Origin: Adiantum capillus-veneris
Lineage: Eukaryota; Streptophyta; Polypodiopsida; Polypodiales; Pteridaceae
Length of the DNA stretch: 64,000 nucleotides
NCBI GenBank assembly: GCA_014529385.2
Contig: CM043950.1
Location: 152,634,445-152,698,444, forward strand
Reading direction: 5' to 3'
Shown: one piece after another, positions 10,692-21,299 of the stretch
Layout of the letters: every line of letters begins with the position of its first letter
How positions within the stretch are numbered: position 1 is the first letter of the stretch
Made by a program: the position numbers and the translations under genes
Notes under the pieces: generated by a model
The model's database searches: none
The model's input: only the letters and a program-made list of their open reading frames with translations
Told to the model about the DNA's origin: nothing

Positions 10692-13600
10692 TTAAATCAA
10701 TAAAAAGAGAAATGGAATTGTCGTTTGTGGATGCATTGCTTTCATCATCTTCGAGTTCGTCATCCTCCATCTCATCATCTTCATCATCATGACAATCATC
10801 CTCGCTAAAACTTGTTGCCGCGCCGGACTTGATTTATCGACCTCCCTCTCCTCTGTTTCCACCTCATCCAAAGTCGGAGGTGGAAGAGGGTCGAAGATCG
10901 TCCCCACTTCGTTAGTGAAAAAAATGGTTCTCACCCGAGGCGTTACGAGAATTACGAACCAACGTTTTAGTTGGTGGATTGCTGGGATATAGATGACCTA
11001 TAAAATAAAAGCTCAAAGTGAGTAACATTGGTATAACTAACACTACAAGCAAATAAGAATGAAAAAGGTACATGTCACTCACCTCCTCACAATTGCGCGG
11101 TAAAACAAAATTGTCATACCTCTCTGTGTGATGCACACGAGGCACTCTCATGTCATCTAGACCTATTTGCAAACCACTTGCACTCGAAGACGAAGGTATG
11201 AAAGGTTCTAAAATTAACCTTTAGTATCCTTTCAATAGTTGCGCAGTACCTGGCTTCATCACCGTCTATGTCAAGGTTGCCCATGATGGCACAATCCATG
11301 GTGGTTATACGCTCGTCAATGTGGCATGTACGAAAGTTATGACCCCTTGACCACATAGAGTTAAAGGAAAGGCACTACAAAATAGAAAAATATATTAATT
11401 TATCAAATACATATTAAAGATAATATCAAGAAATAACGTTACAATATGGTTTAGGTATATGAGCACTCTACCTTTGGTATGCAGCCTCGTGCATACTCCC
11501 ATTCTTTGTAGGTTATGTCTTCCCTGCGCGCTTTTGCCTCGGTCATTCTCTCATGAATCCACTCTGCACTAATGAGACCTGGGAAACATGTGAGGTGTCT
11601 AGGAACTAGAAGTTCCCTCCTTCCTCCATGTGCTTGTTTCCATGCTTCCCTCTCTTGCAAACGCGTTGCCTTTGCCATTGTACACAACTCCACCCACTTG
11701 GTCATAATCTTTGCATTGAGAATACAAAAGTTATTGACCACTCGGGATAGATTCATATCCATGTTAAGTAGTTTACTCTTTCCACTTGGCAGGTGTGAAG
11801 TCATCCTTGCATCTTCCTCATCTGACCACATGCGAGGCATTGAAGGATCAACTTGTGCCAAATACTCTGATATGTAAACAAATACCTCTTGAACGATCCA
11901 CCCTTCGGCCATACATGCCTCTGGTTGAGAGCGTAGCTGCACAAAATCTTTGAGAGTCTTTAAAAACCTCTCTAAGAAGAACATCCATCGTGCGTGCAAT
12001 ACTCCACATATAGCGATCTCCTCCACCACGTGAACCAAGAGGTGAATTTGACTAAGAAGGATCGATCGAAGAAATGCATCTTCAATGGCACACAGAGTTT
12101 CTGTTGCAAGTGTTTGAGCTGCAGAGATAGCATCTATTTCGATTTCCTTGGAGCTCACAAATCTGCAAGAAAAGACACAAGGATACACTTAGTGCTACTT
12201 GAAATTATTTTGTACATAAAAAAAGGTGTAGTTGAGTGGAGTTTTGTGGTGTACCTTACTAGCTCTCCTAGTTTGAAAAATAGCATCCCTGACTTTCTTG
12301 TCCCGACATATACACATACTCACCGGCAGAATGAACTACAATGTAAATCAGGGAAAGGAAAAGTGAGTGATAGTCATGCACACAAACTATAGATAGAATA
12401 GGGAGTATAAGATTACTTGAAGTATCTTGTGCCAATCATTGGACTTCAACCCATACAATTGAATGCTTCCACCCTTCTTTGCTTTTGTGAAAGATTCCTT
12501 TAGCAACCTCATGTATCCTGTTGGTGTGCAAATAGAGGCAATAGTATACTTCACCTTGTCTTATTCTTCTTTGACTAGCATCCATGGTGCTTTAGGAAGC
12601 ACAATATTTCCATTTGGGACATGCCTTGGAGTAGCAGAGGTGGGAAGATGTTTTAAAAGCCTCAAATCCTCCCTCGCATCCAAAGAGTCCTTCTTGCCAA
12701 AACCCTGCATACATATCATATGGTTAGAGAGATGAGTGAACTAAAGTGAGATAAATGGAGAGAGCGAAAGAGGAAAAGAGAGATATAGGAAAGGGGGTTA
12801 CCAGAAATCTCTCCAATCCCAGGATAGTCGTGCATAGTCCACAAAAGGATTCCCATCACAATGGCCTCTCTCCCCGCCTTTGGAAGTGAGATATCGACAA
12901 CAGGAATGCCTCTCCATAACTCCTCCAACTCCTCGATGAGGGGCTCGAGGTAAATGTCAATAATTGACACTTTGTACTTCCCTGACACAAGTAAGAAAAG
13001 ATGTAGATTTTCCTTCTTGGTTGTCTCCCATGGTGGAATATTGTAGTTGACGATCACCACAGGCCAAGTTCTCCATGTAGTAGACTTAGTGCCGAAGGGG
13101 TTGACACCATCACTTACTAACCCAAGCCTCAAGTGTCGAGGCTCCAACCCAAACTCTGGCCATTGAGTTTCGATGTGCCTCCATGCAGGTGAATCGGTAG
13201 GGACACGCATCATTCCATCATTTGAGCGATGGTTCGTGTGCCACGCGAGAAGCTCCAGGGTAGACCTCCTTTTAAACATGTGTTGGATGCGAGGAATTAA
13301 TGAAAAATGTCTCAATAGCTTGTGGCGTAGGTGTGCCCCACTCACTCCTATCTTGTATCGTGCCTCCCTGCACAAGAGACATGAGGTAGCATGTGCATGC
13401 TCATTGCGGTATAGCATGCAATCGTTGACGCACGCATGGATGCGTTTATACTCCATTTTAAGAGCGGTGACATACGATCTAGCTCGTTGATAATCTAGAG
13501 GCATGTGGTGATCTTCTAGCAACATTTTTCTCATGAAACTTCCACAAACATGCATATTAGTATAATTCCTAGAAGACGACACCATAAAGAGAGAGGGAGA

Positions 13601-14048
13601 GAGTATATAAAAGCCATATTCCATACGTTTACAGAAGTAGTGCATCGACAGTTGCATTACTCCAACCGAATTTTTCTTGCAAGTTGAGGACGTCCAAAGA
13701 TGCTCGGAGCACCGAGTACCGTGCACCATCGTAAAGAGGTGTTCGGGCACTCATCATCAATCTGTCCTCCGTTTCGGTAGCCCGTTTGGTGCAGGGCTGA
13801 CAATCCTCCTCGCTCACGTCGTGCTCATGAGCTAGTAACTCATCACACGAGGGATTGCGTCCCTTTTTAACTTGGCGCAAGGACAAGGTAGTTTTTGCTT
13901 GAGCCAACGATTTTCTCATGAGCCTCAAGCGAGGGATTGCCCTTTTGCACCTGGCGCAAGGACAAGGTAGTTTTTCCTTGAGCCAACGATCTTGCTCTGG
14001 GCCTCCAGGGGGACCACGATCATCCTTTTTGATGTCCTGCATACGCAA
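10692..14048 (-). pseudogene. TNP2-type CACTA transposase with internal deletion
   Basis: Minus-strand transposase gene, read from the right. It starts with a transposase-associated Cys block at 14048-13629 (CPCARCK, ending KFGWSNATVDALLL). Next is the Transposase_21 block at about 13560-12800 (CVNDCMLYRNE, LRLGLVSDGVNPFG, WTMHDYPGIGE), which is one long open frame here. After about 12720 the segment holding DPMHIFKN in copy 1 is missing (about 390 bp), so an acidic catalytic residue expected in TNP2 is lost. Then come a DUF4218 block at 12188-11451 (SQIHLLVHVVEEI, ARWMFFLERFLKTLK), a DUF4216 block at 11356-11090, and an acidic tail near 10934-10692. The 13750-12716 frame is cleaner than in copy 1, but the deletion makes the gene non-functional. 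Confidence 0.87.
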
Positions 14049-14687
14049 AATGTTGTTTATTTAGTCACGTGTCCTAAAAACTAAATAATTATAAAAGCAC
14101 TTAATTCCATTAGAAAAATTACATATAGTTAAAGTCAAAGGGAATAAATGACAATGAGTGTTAAAACTATTTTTAACTAAAAGAAAATTAAAAAAATGCA
14201 GTTAATAAACATTTAAAAGTACTACAAAATAAATTATCCATACAAAATTAAAAATCTTCATTAAAAAACTCAAAAGGCTAAAAAATGAAATAATGTATAG
14301 CTAAGGGTAGAGGGGCTGGTTTGTATCCCCCCCCCCCCCCCCCCCCCCCCAATCTCGGATTTGCATGTATCCGTTTGAAATGATTGGGTGCGGTAATTTA
14401 GGCGGTAATATTCGCGGTAATGGGCGCGGTAATATCCGCGGTAATAACTGGCACCTAAAATAGACAAGAAGGCAGATTATGCCACGTTTTTGCTGCATAC
14501 TCTCCGTTCTTGCTCTCCGCCATTGCTCCCAAGCTTCCTCCCCCTCCCCTCCCCCACCCCACCCCCTCTCCCTTCCCTCTCTCTCCTTCTCCAAGCCTCC
14601 CCCCCCCCCCACCTCTCTCCTTCTCCAAGCTTCCCAAGTTTTATCGAAGAGGGTTTTGTCCAAGTTTCGGCGAAGGGGGTATTCCAC

Positions 14688-15164
14688 CATCGTCTTTGGA
14701 AGCTCAACCTAGTTGAAGCTCAACCGCGCTACAAAGAAAGAGGTGAACACAAAAGCACATCCCTCCTCTGTCCCTTTTGTTTTCTACTACACATACACAC
14801 GCACATAAATCCAAAAAAAATTTGATAGTTGGCGATGGTTGTTAAAAAAAAACCACATTTCTCGCGAGCAATTCGACCCGGCGGTTGGACCACTACAAGC
14901 GATAAGTTTAAACAAGTAATTTTATATCAATTGTTTTGAGATTTTGATAATTGTTTAATTTGGTTTGGGTTTATGTAGAGTCAAACTGATCCAACATGCG
15001 TGCCTCTGGATGACAACGAGATAGAGGACGATTAGATAGAAAAATGTTTTGTCCAAAATTTCGTAAAGTCCCAATGTGTCACACTGTATATACAACTATT
15101 TAACTTTTATTGTAACTTTTTAAAATAGTTGATCTTCTACTAGATTGAGCTTCCAAAGACGATG
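14688..15164. repeat. 477-bp segment with inverted repeats, inside CACTA family A copy 2
   Basis: CATCGTCTTTGGAAGCTCAA at 14688 is matched in inverted form at 15139-15164. The similarity runs about 37 bp inwards with three mismatches. The enclosed sequence holds a short spliced reading frame. No clear target duplication flanks it, so it could be an inserted small element or a captured fragment folded back on itself. Confidence 0.6.
14835..15035 (+). CDS. Possible two-exon small ORF (45 codons), unknown
   Basis: ATG at 14835 opens 27 codons (MVVKKKPHFSRAIRPGG and on) to a GT donor at 14916. An AG at 14977-14978, after a T-rich intron of 63 bp, leads into a second exon from 14979 (SQTDPTCVPLDDNEIEDD) with TAG at 15033-15035. 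Both joins keep phase 0. The N-terminal part is basic and the C-terminal part acidic. I do not recognise the protein. It lies within the 477-bp inverted-repeat segment and reads opposite to the CACTA transposase, so it may be a captured host fragment. The intron is shorter than most plant introns, so the model is tentative. Confidence 0.3.
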
Positions 15165-15248
15165 TGCTTTGGTCAATTCAATTTAAGTTCTTTGGTATTT
15201 TTTATACTCTTCTAAAAAGAAATTGATGTTTCATTGTTTTATGCAGGT

Positions 15249-15314
15249 CAAAAATAAAGGTGCTCATTTGGGCCACCCAAAATTGGGTGACCCAAATGAG
15301 CACCTTTATTTTTG
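15249..15314. repeat. 66-bp near-perfect palindrome
   Basis: The two 33-nt arms (beginning CAAAAATAAAGGTGCTCATT) are inverted complements, with one mismatch inside the arm and one at the centre, and no spacer. It would form a cruciform or a full-length hairpin. It lies in the subterminal part of the CACTA element, next to GCGGTAATA repeats. Confidence 0.9.
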
Positions 15315-15916
15315 AATTAGTGTGTAGCGCCAATACGCGCGGTAATAAACGTGATAGCTGACGCGGTAACACCTGCGGGTATATTGCTACGACTATTACC
15401 GCGCTTATTGCTGAGAAACCACTACCGCGTACATAGTCACGGTTATTGCTGCCGTGCAAATTTTTCTCTCTCCTTTTTCCTTCGTTTTTCCGCAAAAATG
15501 TTAGCAGTTATAGACAACTCCTCTTATAGTGGAAGGTCCGAACTCCAAGGACATCGCTAAAGTCACAACTATATAGGCGTCAAGTGAGGGAGACCAAGAA
15601 AAACTAAAGAATGTTAAATCTCGGCTCAAATAGGATCTTAAGGAAGTAAACATACAAGTAAAAAGACGGCCCAAATGGTAACAAAATAACTTTGTCCAGA
15701 GCAGAATGTAGTGGGAAGTTTGAAGAAGGACTGGTGGATTGAGCCTATACTGCTCTAAAGAAGTCTCTGTCGGAGCAAGTGGAGGTCGTAGAGGCTATCA
15801 CTGTAGTGATTCCAACACTTATCAAAAAGCAGCCATCCATGCAACCTAGGCTTACACTAATGTTTGACTTCAGTGGGGGAGTCCCTAATAAATTTGAACT
15901 GATCTAATGGATTCAA

Positions 15917-16090
15917 GGAACAAAAATTCTTGGACATGGGGGGGGGGGGGGGGGGGGGGGCAATTGAAAACACCACCTACCTAGGCAAGGGCTTCTACCC
16001 AATGGATTCAAGGACCACAAATTCTTGGACAATGGGGGGGGCAATTGAAAACACCACCTACCTAGGCAAGGGCTTCTACTCAATGAGTTT
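15917..16090 (+). repeat. Tandem duplication with poly-G runs
   Basis: A unit of about 90-100 bp containing ATTCTTGGACA, a G run, CAATTGAAAACACCACC and GGCAAGGGCTTCTAC is present twice. The first copy holds a run of about 22 G at 15939-15960 and the second a run of 8 G near 16034. It lies in LINE ORF1 and adds to its frame damage. Confidence 0.85.
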
Positions 16091-16972
16091 CAAGGAGGGC
16101 TTCAATGTGTAAAAGACTATGGATAAAGCCCCCCTAATATTTAATAGGACCTCTATGTGTGTGGTGCATGGGAGCCAATCTTTGACTCAGTGGATTCCCT
16201 CCAAGGGATTCATCTATCTGGGTCATGTTTGCGGGTTTGCCTAGCTGGCTCTGGGATAACATCAGGTTGCTTGCCAGTCAGTTGGGCACCCCCTTGTTTG
16301 CTCCTAACAAGCGGGGACTTGGCCAATCCTCTAACCAAGTTTGTATAGGTTGGAATATTTCTAAGTGACCTCCAAAGAGCATAGTGATCAATGTTGGATC
16401 TAGGCTTATTACTATTTCGCTCAATTTTGGGACATACTTTGGGGCGTGCTTTGAGTGTAACAAATTTGTGCACTTTGCCAAGGACTGACCCATGAAGGTT
16501 AATGGGAATACTGATCCTACAAAGCAAGATGCCAGTTTAGGGATTGGCAACCATGTCCCTGTGAAGGATGCAGATGTGGAAGAGAAGGAGAAATTGCATA
16601 AGAAGTTTGTGGAAAATTAGATCCTCACATTGCAGATCATCAAAGGCCCAAGAAATGATACTCCGATTGTTTTTCACGCTTTTACACCTAAATGTTTGAC
16701 AATGACAACTTTGTCAGTTGTGCTCCTCCTACTCCGTAATCCCTTCAAAGAGCTTCAGGGAAAGGAACCTTGGGTTGTTGGAGAGCCTCCGAACTCTCCT
16801 AGATTCACGGATGCAAAAAAGAGGCAGGATCAAATGTTGAGGAATTTGTCCCTCTCTCCCGATGATGGAATCTCTAGCTATGCAATCATGGAACATGAAA
16901 GGATTGAAGACCAAGGAGCACACCCTCTTTTGGGAGGAATTAAAATAGGCATTGGGGGAGACTTTTGTGTTC

Positions 16973-16975
<3 letters not shown>

Positions 16976-17037
<62 letters not shown>
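16976..17037. repeat. (GA)n microsatellite
   Basis: Uninterrupted GA dinucleotide tract of about 60 bp inside the LINE relic. Confidence 0.95.
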
Positions 17038-17041
<4 letters not shown>

Positions 17042-17707
17042 TGGGTTCAATGCCATCATCTCTATTGTAGGACCCTAAGGCCAAAGTGGTCCTTAATCAC
17101 CCTCTGGGAGATTTCTAGGAGTGAGAATCATATGGGTATGTCAATCTATCACCATAGTAAACACTGATATGGCCCTTGCAATGCCAAGGATAGAGCCAAA
17201 TTGTGGATACACCTTAGGGACTCCTCTATTGAAGAAGAGTGATTACTGATAGGTGACTTTAATGTGGTGGAGAAGAGAAAGGATAGAACTATCTCAACAA
17301 GTCTATTTGCAAGTTCTAGAAAAACTAAATGGCTAGGTCTCTATGAGAAATGGGCTATGATGGACCTATGGCCGGTGGGTCCCTAGAACATCATGTTGTG
17401 ATTCACATACACAAAGCCTACAGTATGCCCGCATGGATTCTTGGCTTGAAAATTCCTACTACTCTCCCCAAGCTGACTGGACCTTTGTTACCATATACAG
17501 GTGATAGTAATGTGCGTGAACACTCTTAGGACCGCCATGACATTTTTGCCCGTACTAGGAGGTCTTTTTCCCCCGTGCATTGTATATCTGCCCATCACTC
17601 TATGGCTATCTTATCTTTCCATTGCACACTAAGTAAAACACTCTTTGTTGTGTGCCTTTTGTCTTCTCCAAGATGTGTGTGTTTTCATGCAACCCTAATT
17701 CCAACAA

Positions 17708-17719
17708 TTGGTATTAGAG
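17708..17719 (+). other. Copia primer binding site (tRNA-Met type)
   Basis: TTGGTATTAGAG, one base from the common plant copia primer site, lies directly after a probable LTR 3' end and about 360 bp before the gag ATG. Confidence 0.75.
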
Positions 17720-18075
17720 AATGTTGCATCCTCTTGGGCTTCGTCGCACCAGCAGCTCCAGCACACGCCTACTCACTTTCTTCAATTTTTGTGAGATTCA
17801 GCAAGTGTTTGCACCTCAAAAAATATTTTGGGAGAGCTCATAGAGCAAGGTTTGCTCAGATTTTTGATTCTGGCTCATGAGTCATTTCAGTCTCCGTTTC
17901 CACTACCGGCTGCACTACATAGGCAACTTTATCATTTTTACTAAATTTTTGTCATTGTAATTTTTTCATAATAGGTCCTTACAACCTTTTATGGTTTGTG
18001 TTATACAACACATATTGTTCCCGCTTTGTTTCTTCTCTTTTCAGGTAGTTTTCACATCAGGTGCATGCATTCACC

Positions 18076-18289
18076 ATGGATGACAACAACAGAGATGCGT
18101 TCAAGATGTTTATTTACGAGGATAGATTGGATGGGAACAATTACCCAATGTGGTCTTACATGATGCAACATGTCCTTGTTTCAAAAGGCATTTATAACAT
18201 TATGCAAGGAATTGATGTACGTCGTGGTTCTCAGGATGTTGCAGGTTTTGGTGGCAGGATATTGCTTCCATAGAAGTTTTGCCTACGAT
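18076..18289 (+). pseudogene. Copia gag N-terminal fragment, interrupted
   Basis: The protein starts MDDNNRDAFKMFIYEDRLDG and continues with NYPMWSYMMQHVLVSKGIYN, the typical start of plant copia gag (DUF4219/UBN2 region). A one-base shift near 18240 moves the coding sense into WWQDIASIEVLPT, which runs to the CACTA insertion. Removing CACTA-B1 and one GAT copy makes this read on into 58812 (EKDH, AQIHALVMLFVKRTITPHI). No protease, integrase or reverse transcriptase of this element is present. Confidence 0.75.
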
Positions 18290-18545
18290 CACTACAAGAG
18301 GTTGTGTGCACTTGTGATGCTGTTAGCGACGGAAATACATTGGGTTTTTATACTCCCCAGCATTGCTAAGACCTTCGCTAAGAGCGTCGATACGGGAACG
18401 TCTCTATGAGAGTCACTATAACGGTCTCTATAAGCGTTGCTATATAGCGACGCCTATAGCGACAATCATAGCCAAGTTTACATGCCAACTATAGCGATGC
18501 TGCAGAGCCTTATATAGTGACGGTCATAGCTACGTCCATGAGAGA
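18290..18545. repeat. B1 left terminus and subterminal palindrome array
   Basis: After the terminal inverted repeat come repeated units of the type GCGTCGCTATA and its complement, including GCGTTGCTATATAGCGACGC at 18434-18453. The same array is found in B2 and B3. The units here have drifted more. Confidence 0.8.
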
Positions 18546-19136
18546 AAAAATTTGGTGGCAGGGCATTCACCCATCAACCATATTCGAAATGTTTCAATAA
18601 TTGATTCACCTTTGAAAGAAAGTGCAAGCTTAGATATAGACCCAAAGTAGTCACCCACAAGACAATATAACCATTAACTCCATCATCCATAGTATTGTTT
18701 GCAGAGATGATCATAGCAACGCCCGCGAGAAAAAAAATTGGTTGTAGGGCATTAAATGCCCCGTCACCCATCAACCATATTGAATGTTTCAATAATTGAT
18801 TCACCTTTGAAAGAATGTGAAAGCTTAGATATATACCCAAAGTAGTCACCCACAAGACAATATAACCATTAACTCCATCATCCATAGTAATGCTTGTAGA
18901 ATAAAGATACAAAAATTACAAAAGTAAATTGATGAAAGTAAATCAATGCCAATTGTACACATAATAGGCAAAATCACTTGATTGTTAAACTTTGCAATTG
19001 CAATAGTTACAACACCATTGTCATTATTGAAAAAATATACATGGTTTTCAAAAAGACATATAAACGTCATCTCATGATACATATCCTATGACAAAAGGAA
19101 ACTAATGCTATCTAGCTATGGCTAGACTCACGTCGT

Positions 19137-20456
19137 CTAATCAGACGTCTCATCGCGTCCAAGCGGCGTATCTATCAGATTTTGCAAAAAAAAAAAACAA
19201 TAAGACAGCTTTCTATAAGTATAAACATATAATCTATAAAACAATACATCAAACAGAAAAGAGTAAACCCTAATACTAACCATGCCACCGGGAGAACTCA
19301 AAATGTCTATCAAGGCGTTTAAGCCCTTTCTCTCTCCATACTCGTGCTCGTACGGTGTGGGGTCACGTCCTTTCATCAACCATTGTCAAAACATACAAAG
19401 AATCCATTATATTAGAATTTAAAAACCCCTAAACCCTAAACTATCAAAGCTAAAAAGCAATGAAAAAACACTTAAAAAATTGTCCTCAAATGATACCCAC
19501 CCGCCGCTCCCCAAGTGGTGAGAGTTCCCTGTCTCTACTCGCGCTCTCGCTGCCTCCTTTTGTTGCTTCCACTTGTCGGGATTCTCGCACGCTGCTTTCT
19601 TCGCATTCTTCCAATATTATTTGGCTAGCGAATCTGGTCTGTTCCACCCATGCTTAATTGCTTTTTGCACTTTGGAACACTTGTGCTTGCACTATTCACG
19701 CATTCGAACCTTCATCGCGTCTTCATTGAAGCGGTCATCCCGTGTTGGAACGGGAAACTCGTCATGAAGCATGCTGATGACTTTGTCTTTTAAATCACTT
19801 GGTACTTCACTCTAGGTGTTTAGTATGTAGTGTCTAAACATCTGAGAGCAAAGACCACGCATGGGCCATATCACCTTCTTGCCTTCATCATCCAAGATGA
19901 TGCCACCGCTGAAGTTGACGAAGTAAGGCAAGCCCTCTCACCGGTGACGCGTGAGCCTGGGTGTCCCGGCAGGGATCTCTAGCGGCGTGACGACGGGGGT
20001 ACGGACGTCAGGTGTCTCCACTAGATTCTGGGCCCCAAAGCGAGGAGTGTCGACGACTGGAGTGACTCTTGGAGGAGTAGCTAGTGGTGTGTAGCTGCTA
20101 GGAACGACCCCGTCAGCCGCACAAAACCTGGTGTAGATGGCGATTCCGTGGCTGGTGTCGGGACGAGCAAAGAAGGGGAGGGTAAAGAGCCTCGTCGAAC
20201 ATGAGGCGATGTCGAGGCATCGGCGATGGCATCCCCCCAACAACCGACTGCTGCCGCCACTACTAGAACGTCGGTGCCTAGATGAGTGTCAAGATCGTCT
20301 CATCGACACCGAAGCTTCAAAGTGCATTGAATGCTCCGAAACAGAGGGAGACGCAGCCGGAGTAGGAACGCACGATGGTGCGCCAGAGCGATGACGCTCC
20401 ACGTACCTCTGTCTGTGCTGAGGTGACAAAGAAAAAAGAAAATCCTCATCATCTAT
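19137..20456 (-). pseudogene. TNPA-like (Transposase_24) gene of B1, decayed
   Basis: This aligns with the open TNPA-like gene of B2. The start codon ATG has become ATA at 20456-20454. Frameshifts and stops are scattered through the Pro/Ser/Thr-rich first half, where repeats such as TPRFGAQ and VETPDVRTPVVTPLE remain, and through the conserved second half. Exon 2 (19376-19280) still reads MKGRDPTPYEHEYGERKGLN and exon 3 ends DTPLGRDETSD with TAG at 19137-19139. In the family this protein accompanies TNP2 and is thought to bind the element ends. This copy cannot be translated. Confidence 0.8.
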
Positions 20457-20494
20457 ACCTGCATTAAACAGACGAACATTTAAACTTAATATTG

Positions 20495-20930
20495 AATGAA
20501 TGGAGAAGAAAACATGGACAAATACAGAGAGAGAGAGAGAAAGAGAGAGAGGGGACTCATAAAGAGGGAGGGATTCCTCTGTAGAGATATTTCATTGAAT
20601 TTCTGTGAATTTGTAAAAGCACTGCGCTCCAAGTGCGATGGAGACTGAAGTTGCATTGCAAAGGTCTGCTCATGGAAGTTTCTTGCCCCACCACTAAATC
20701 CAATTGATTGGGTGAAAGAGACGCTAAGAAGAAATAGTAGTGCTTCTTAGTGTCTCTTTCACCAGATCAACTAGATCTAGCAGTGGGACGAGCAACATCT
20801 ATATTGAGGAGACCAGCTTCGTGATTGCAGCTTCAGTCTCTATCCCACTCGGAGCGCAGTGCTCGTCGTCCCTGCTTGTGAGAACATACCTAGAGCATAC
20901 ATACCTGGAGTGGATGCAAAGACCATTAAA
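20495..20930. repeat. Extra segment in B1 containing a 244-bp foldback
   Basis: At this place B2 and B3 pass directly from GAATGAATAGAG to CAATGACGCAAAGACC. B1 instead holds a GA-rich tract (20527-20552) and a foldback at 20619-20862, whose outer arms are GCACTGCGCTCC and GGAGCGCAGTGC. Inner paired arms are GGTGAAAGAGACGCTAAGAAG-like at about 20713 and its complement near 20753. No exact target duplication was found. Confidence 0.7.
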
Positions 20931-20971
20931 TACAATGACGCAATGATGGAATGACCGTTAAATACAACGAT

Positions 20972-21211
20972 CTCGGGGGCTGTGTGTAAAACTACCATAT
21001 CACGTGCATTCAAGACATGTTTGTAAAACCCCTTATCTGTGAATTTTGTTAGGAATATAATGTACCCTTTTCTTTTGAAATCTGTAAGTTTTTTCAAATT
21101 TGAAAAAAAAATGCTTTCTATATATATATTTCTGTAAGTTTCAAGAACTTTAAATACCCTTCTATTGAACACACGTGATATGTTACATTTTTATTAGGTG
21201 ACCTCCCCGGG
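20972..21211. mobile_element. 240-bp MITE-like element, CTCGGGG/CCCGGGG family, copy 1
   Basis: It begins CTCGGGGGCTGTGTG and ends AGGTGACCTCCCCGGG. An exact 8-bp direct duplication ACAACGAT flanks it at 20964-20971 and 21212-21219. The interior is AT-rich and non-coding. A near-identical copy lies at 57338-57584 with a different 8-bp duplication. Confidence 0.92.
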
Positions 21212-21299
21212 ACAACGATGCAATGATGCATATAGACAGAAATGGACAAAAAGCCATGTGAATACAATATACATTATAAAACAGAGCTAGATTTTTCAA

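Larger units (their letters stand above)
10086..15531 (-). mobile_element. CACTA (En/Spm) transposon, family A copy 2, complete
   Basis: The left end is CACTATGAAAATCTCC at 10086 and the right end is CTCCTCTTATAGTG, ending at 15531. Both begin CACTAT in inverted orientation. The target duplication GAA is present at 10083-10085 and 15532-15534. The element is 5446 bp and its transposase gene reads on the minus strand. It lies in the opposite orientation to copy 1. I see no second, TNPA-like gene, so it is probably non-autonomous even apart from its broken TNP2 gene. GCGGTAATA-type repeats are concentrated near both ends (10200-10290, 14390-14450, 15330-15450). Confidence 0.93.
15532..17480 (+). 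pseudogene. Decayed plant L1-type LINE (ORF1 and endonuclease remnants)
   Basis: In the plus frames, with several stops and shifts, the order matches a plant L1-type LINE. There is a charged segment after the CACTA insertion, then SFKEGFNV near 16086, then a DUF4283-like segment WVMFAGLPSWLWDN and LGTPLFAP at about 16220-16310. A CCHC knuckle follows at 16447-16488 (CFECNKFVHFAKD), where the last Cys codon has become TGA. An apurinic endonuclease fragment contains AKLWIHLRDSSIEEE and LLIGDFNVVE at about 17210-17272; GDFN is the usual endonuclease motif. No reverse transcriptase follows before copia-type sequence begins near 17.5 kb, so the 3' part is missing. A (GA)n tract occupies 16976-17037. 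Confidence 0.65.
17500..18289 (+). mobile_element. Ty1/copia retrotransposon, 5' part (LTR end, primer site, gag start)
   Basis: TTGGTATTAGAG at 17708-17719 matches the initiator-Met-tRNA primer site of plant copia elements with one change, and is preceded by a likely LTR end CCAACA. A gag frame follows from 18076. The element is cut at 18289 by the CACTA-B1 insertion and resumes at 58809, after which only the next part of gag is present. The left limit of the LTR (about 17500) is uncertain because no second LTR was found. Confidence 0.75.
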
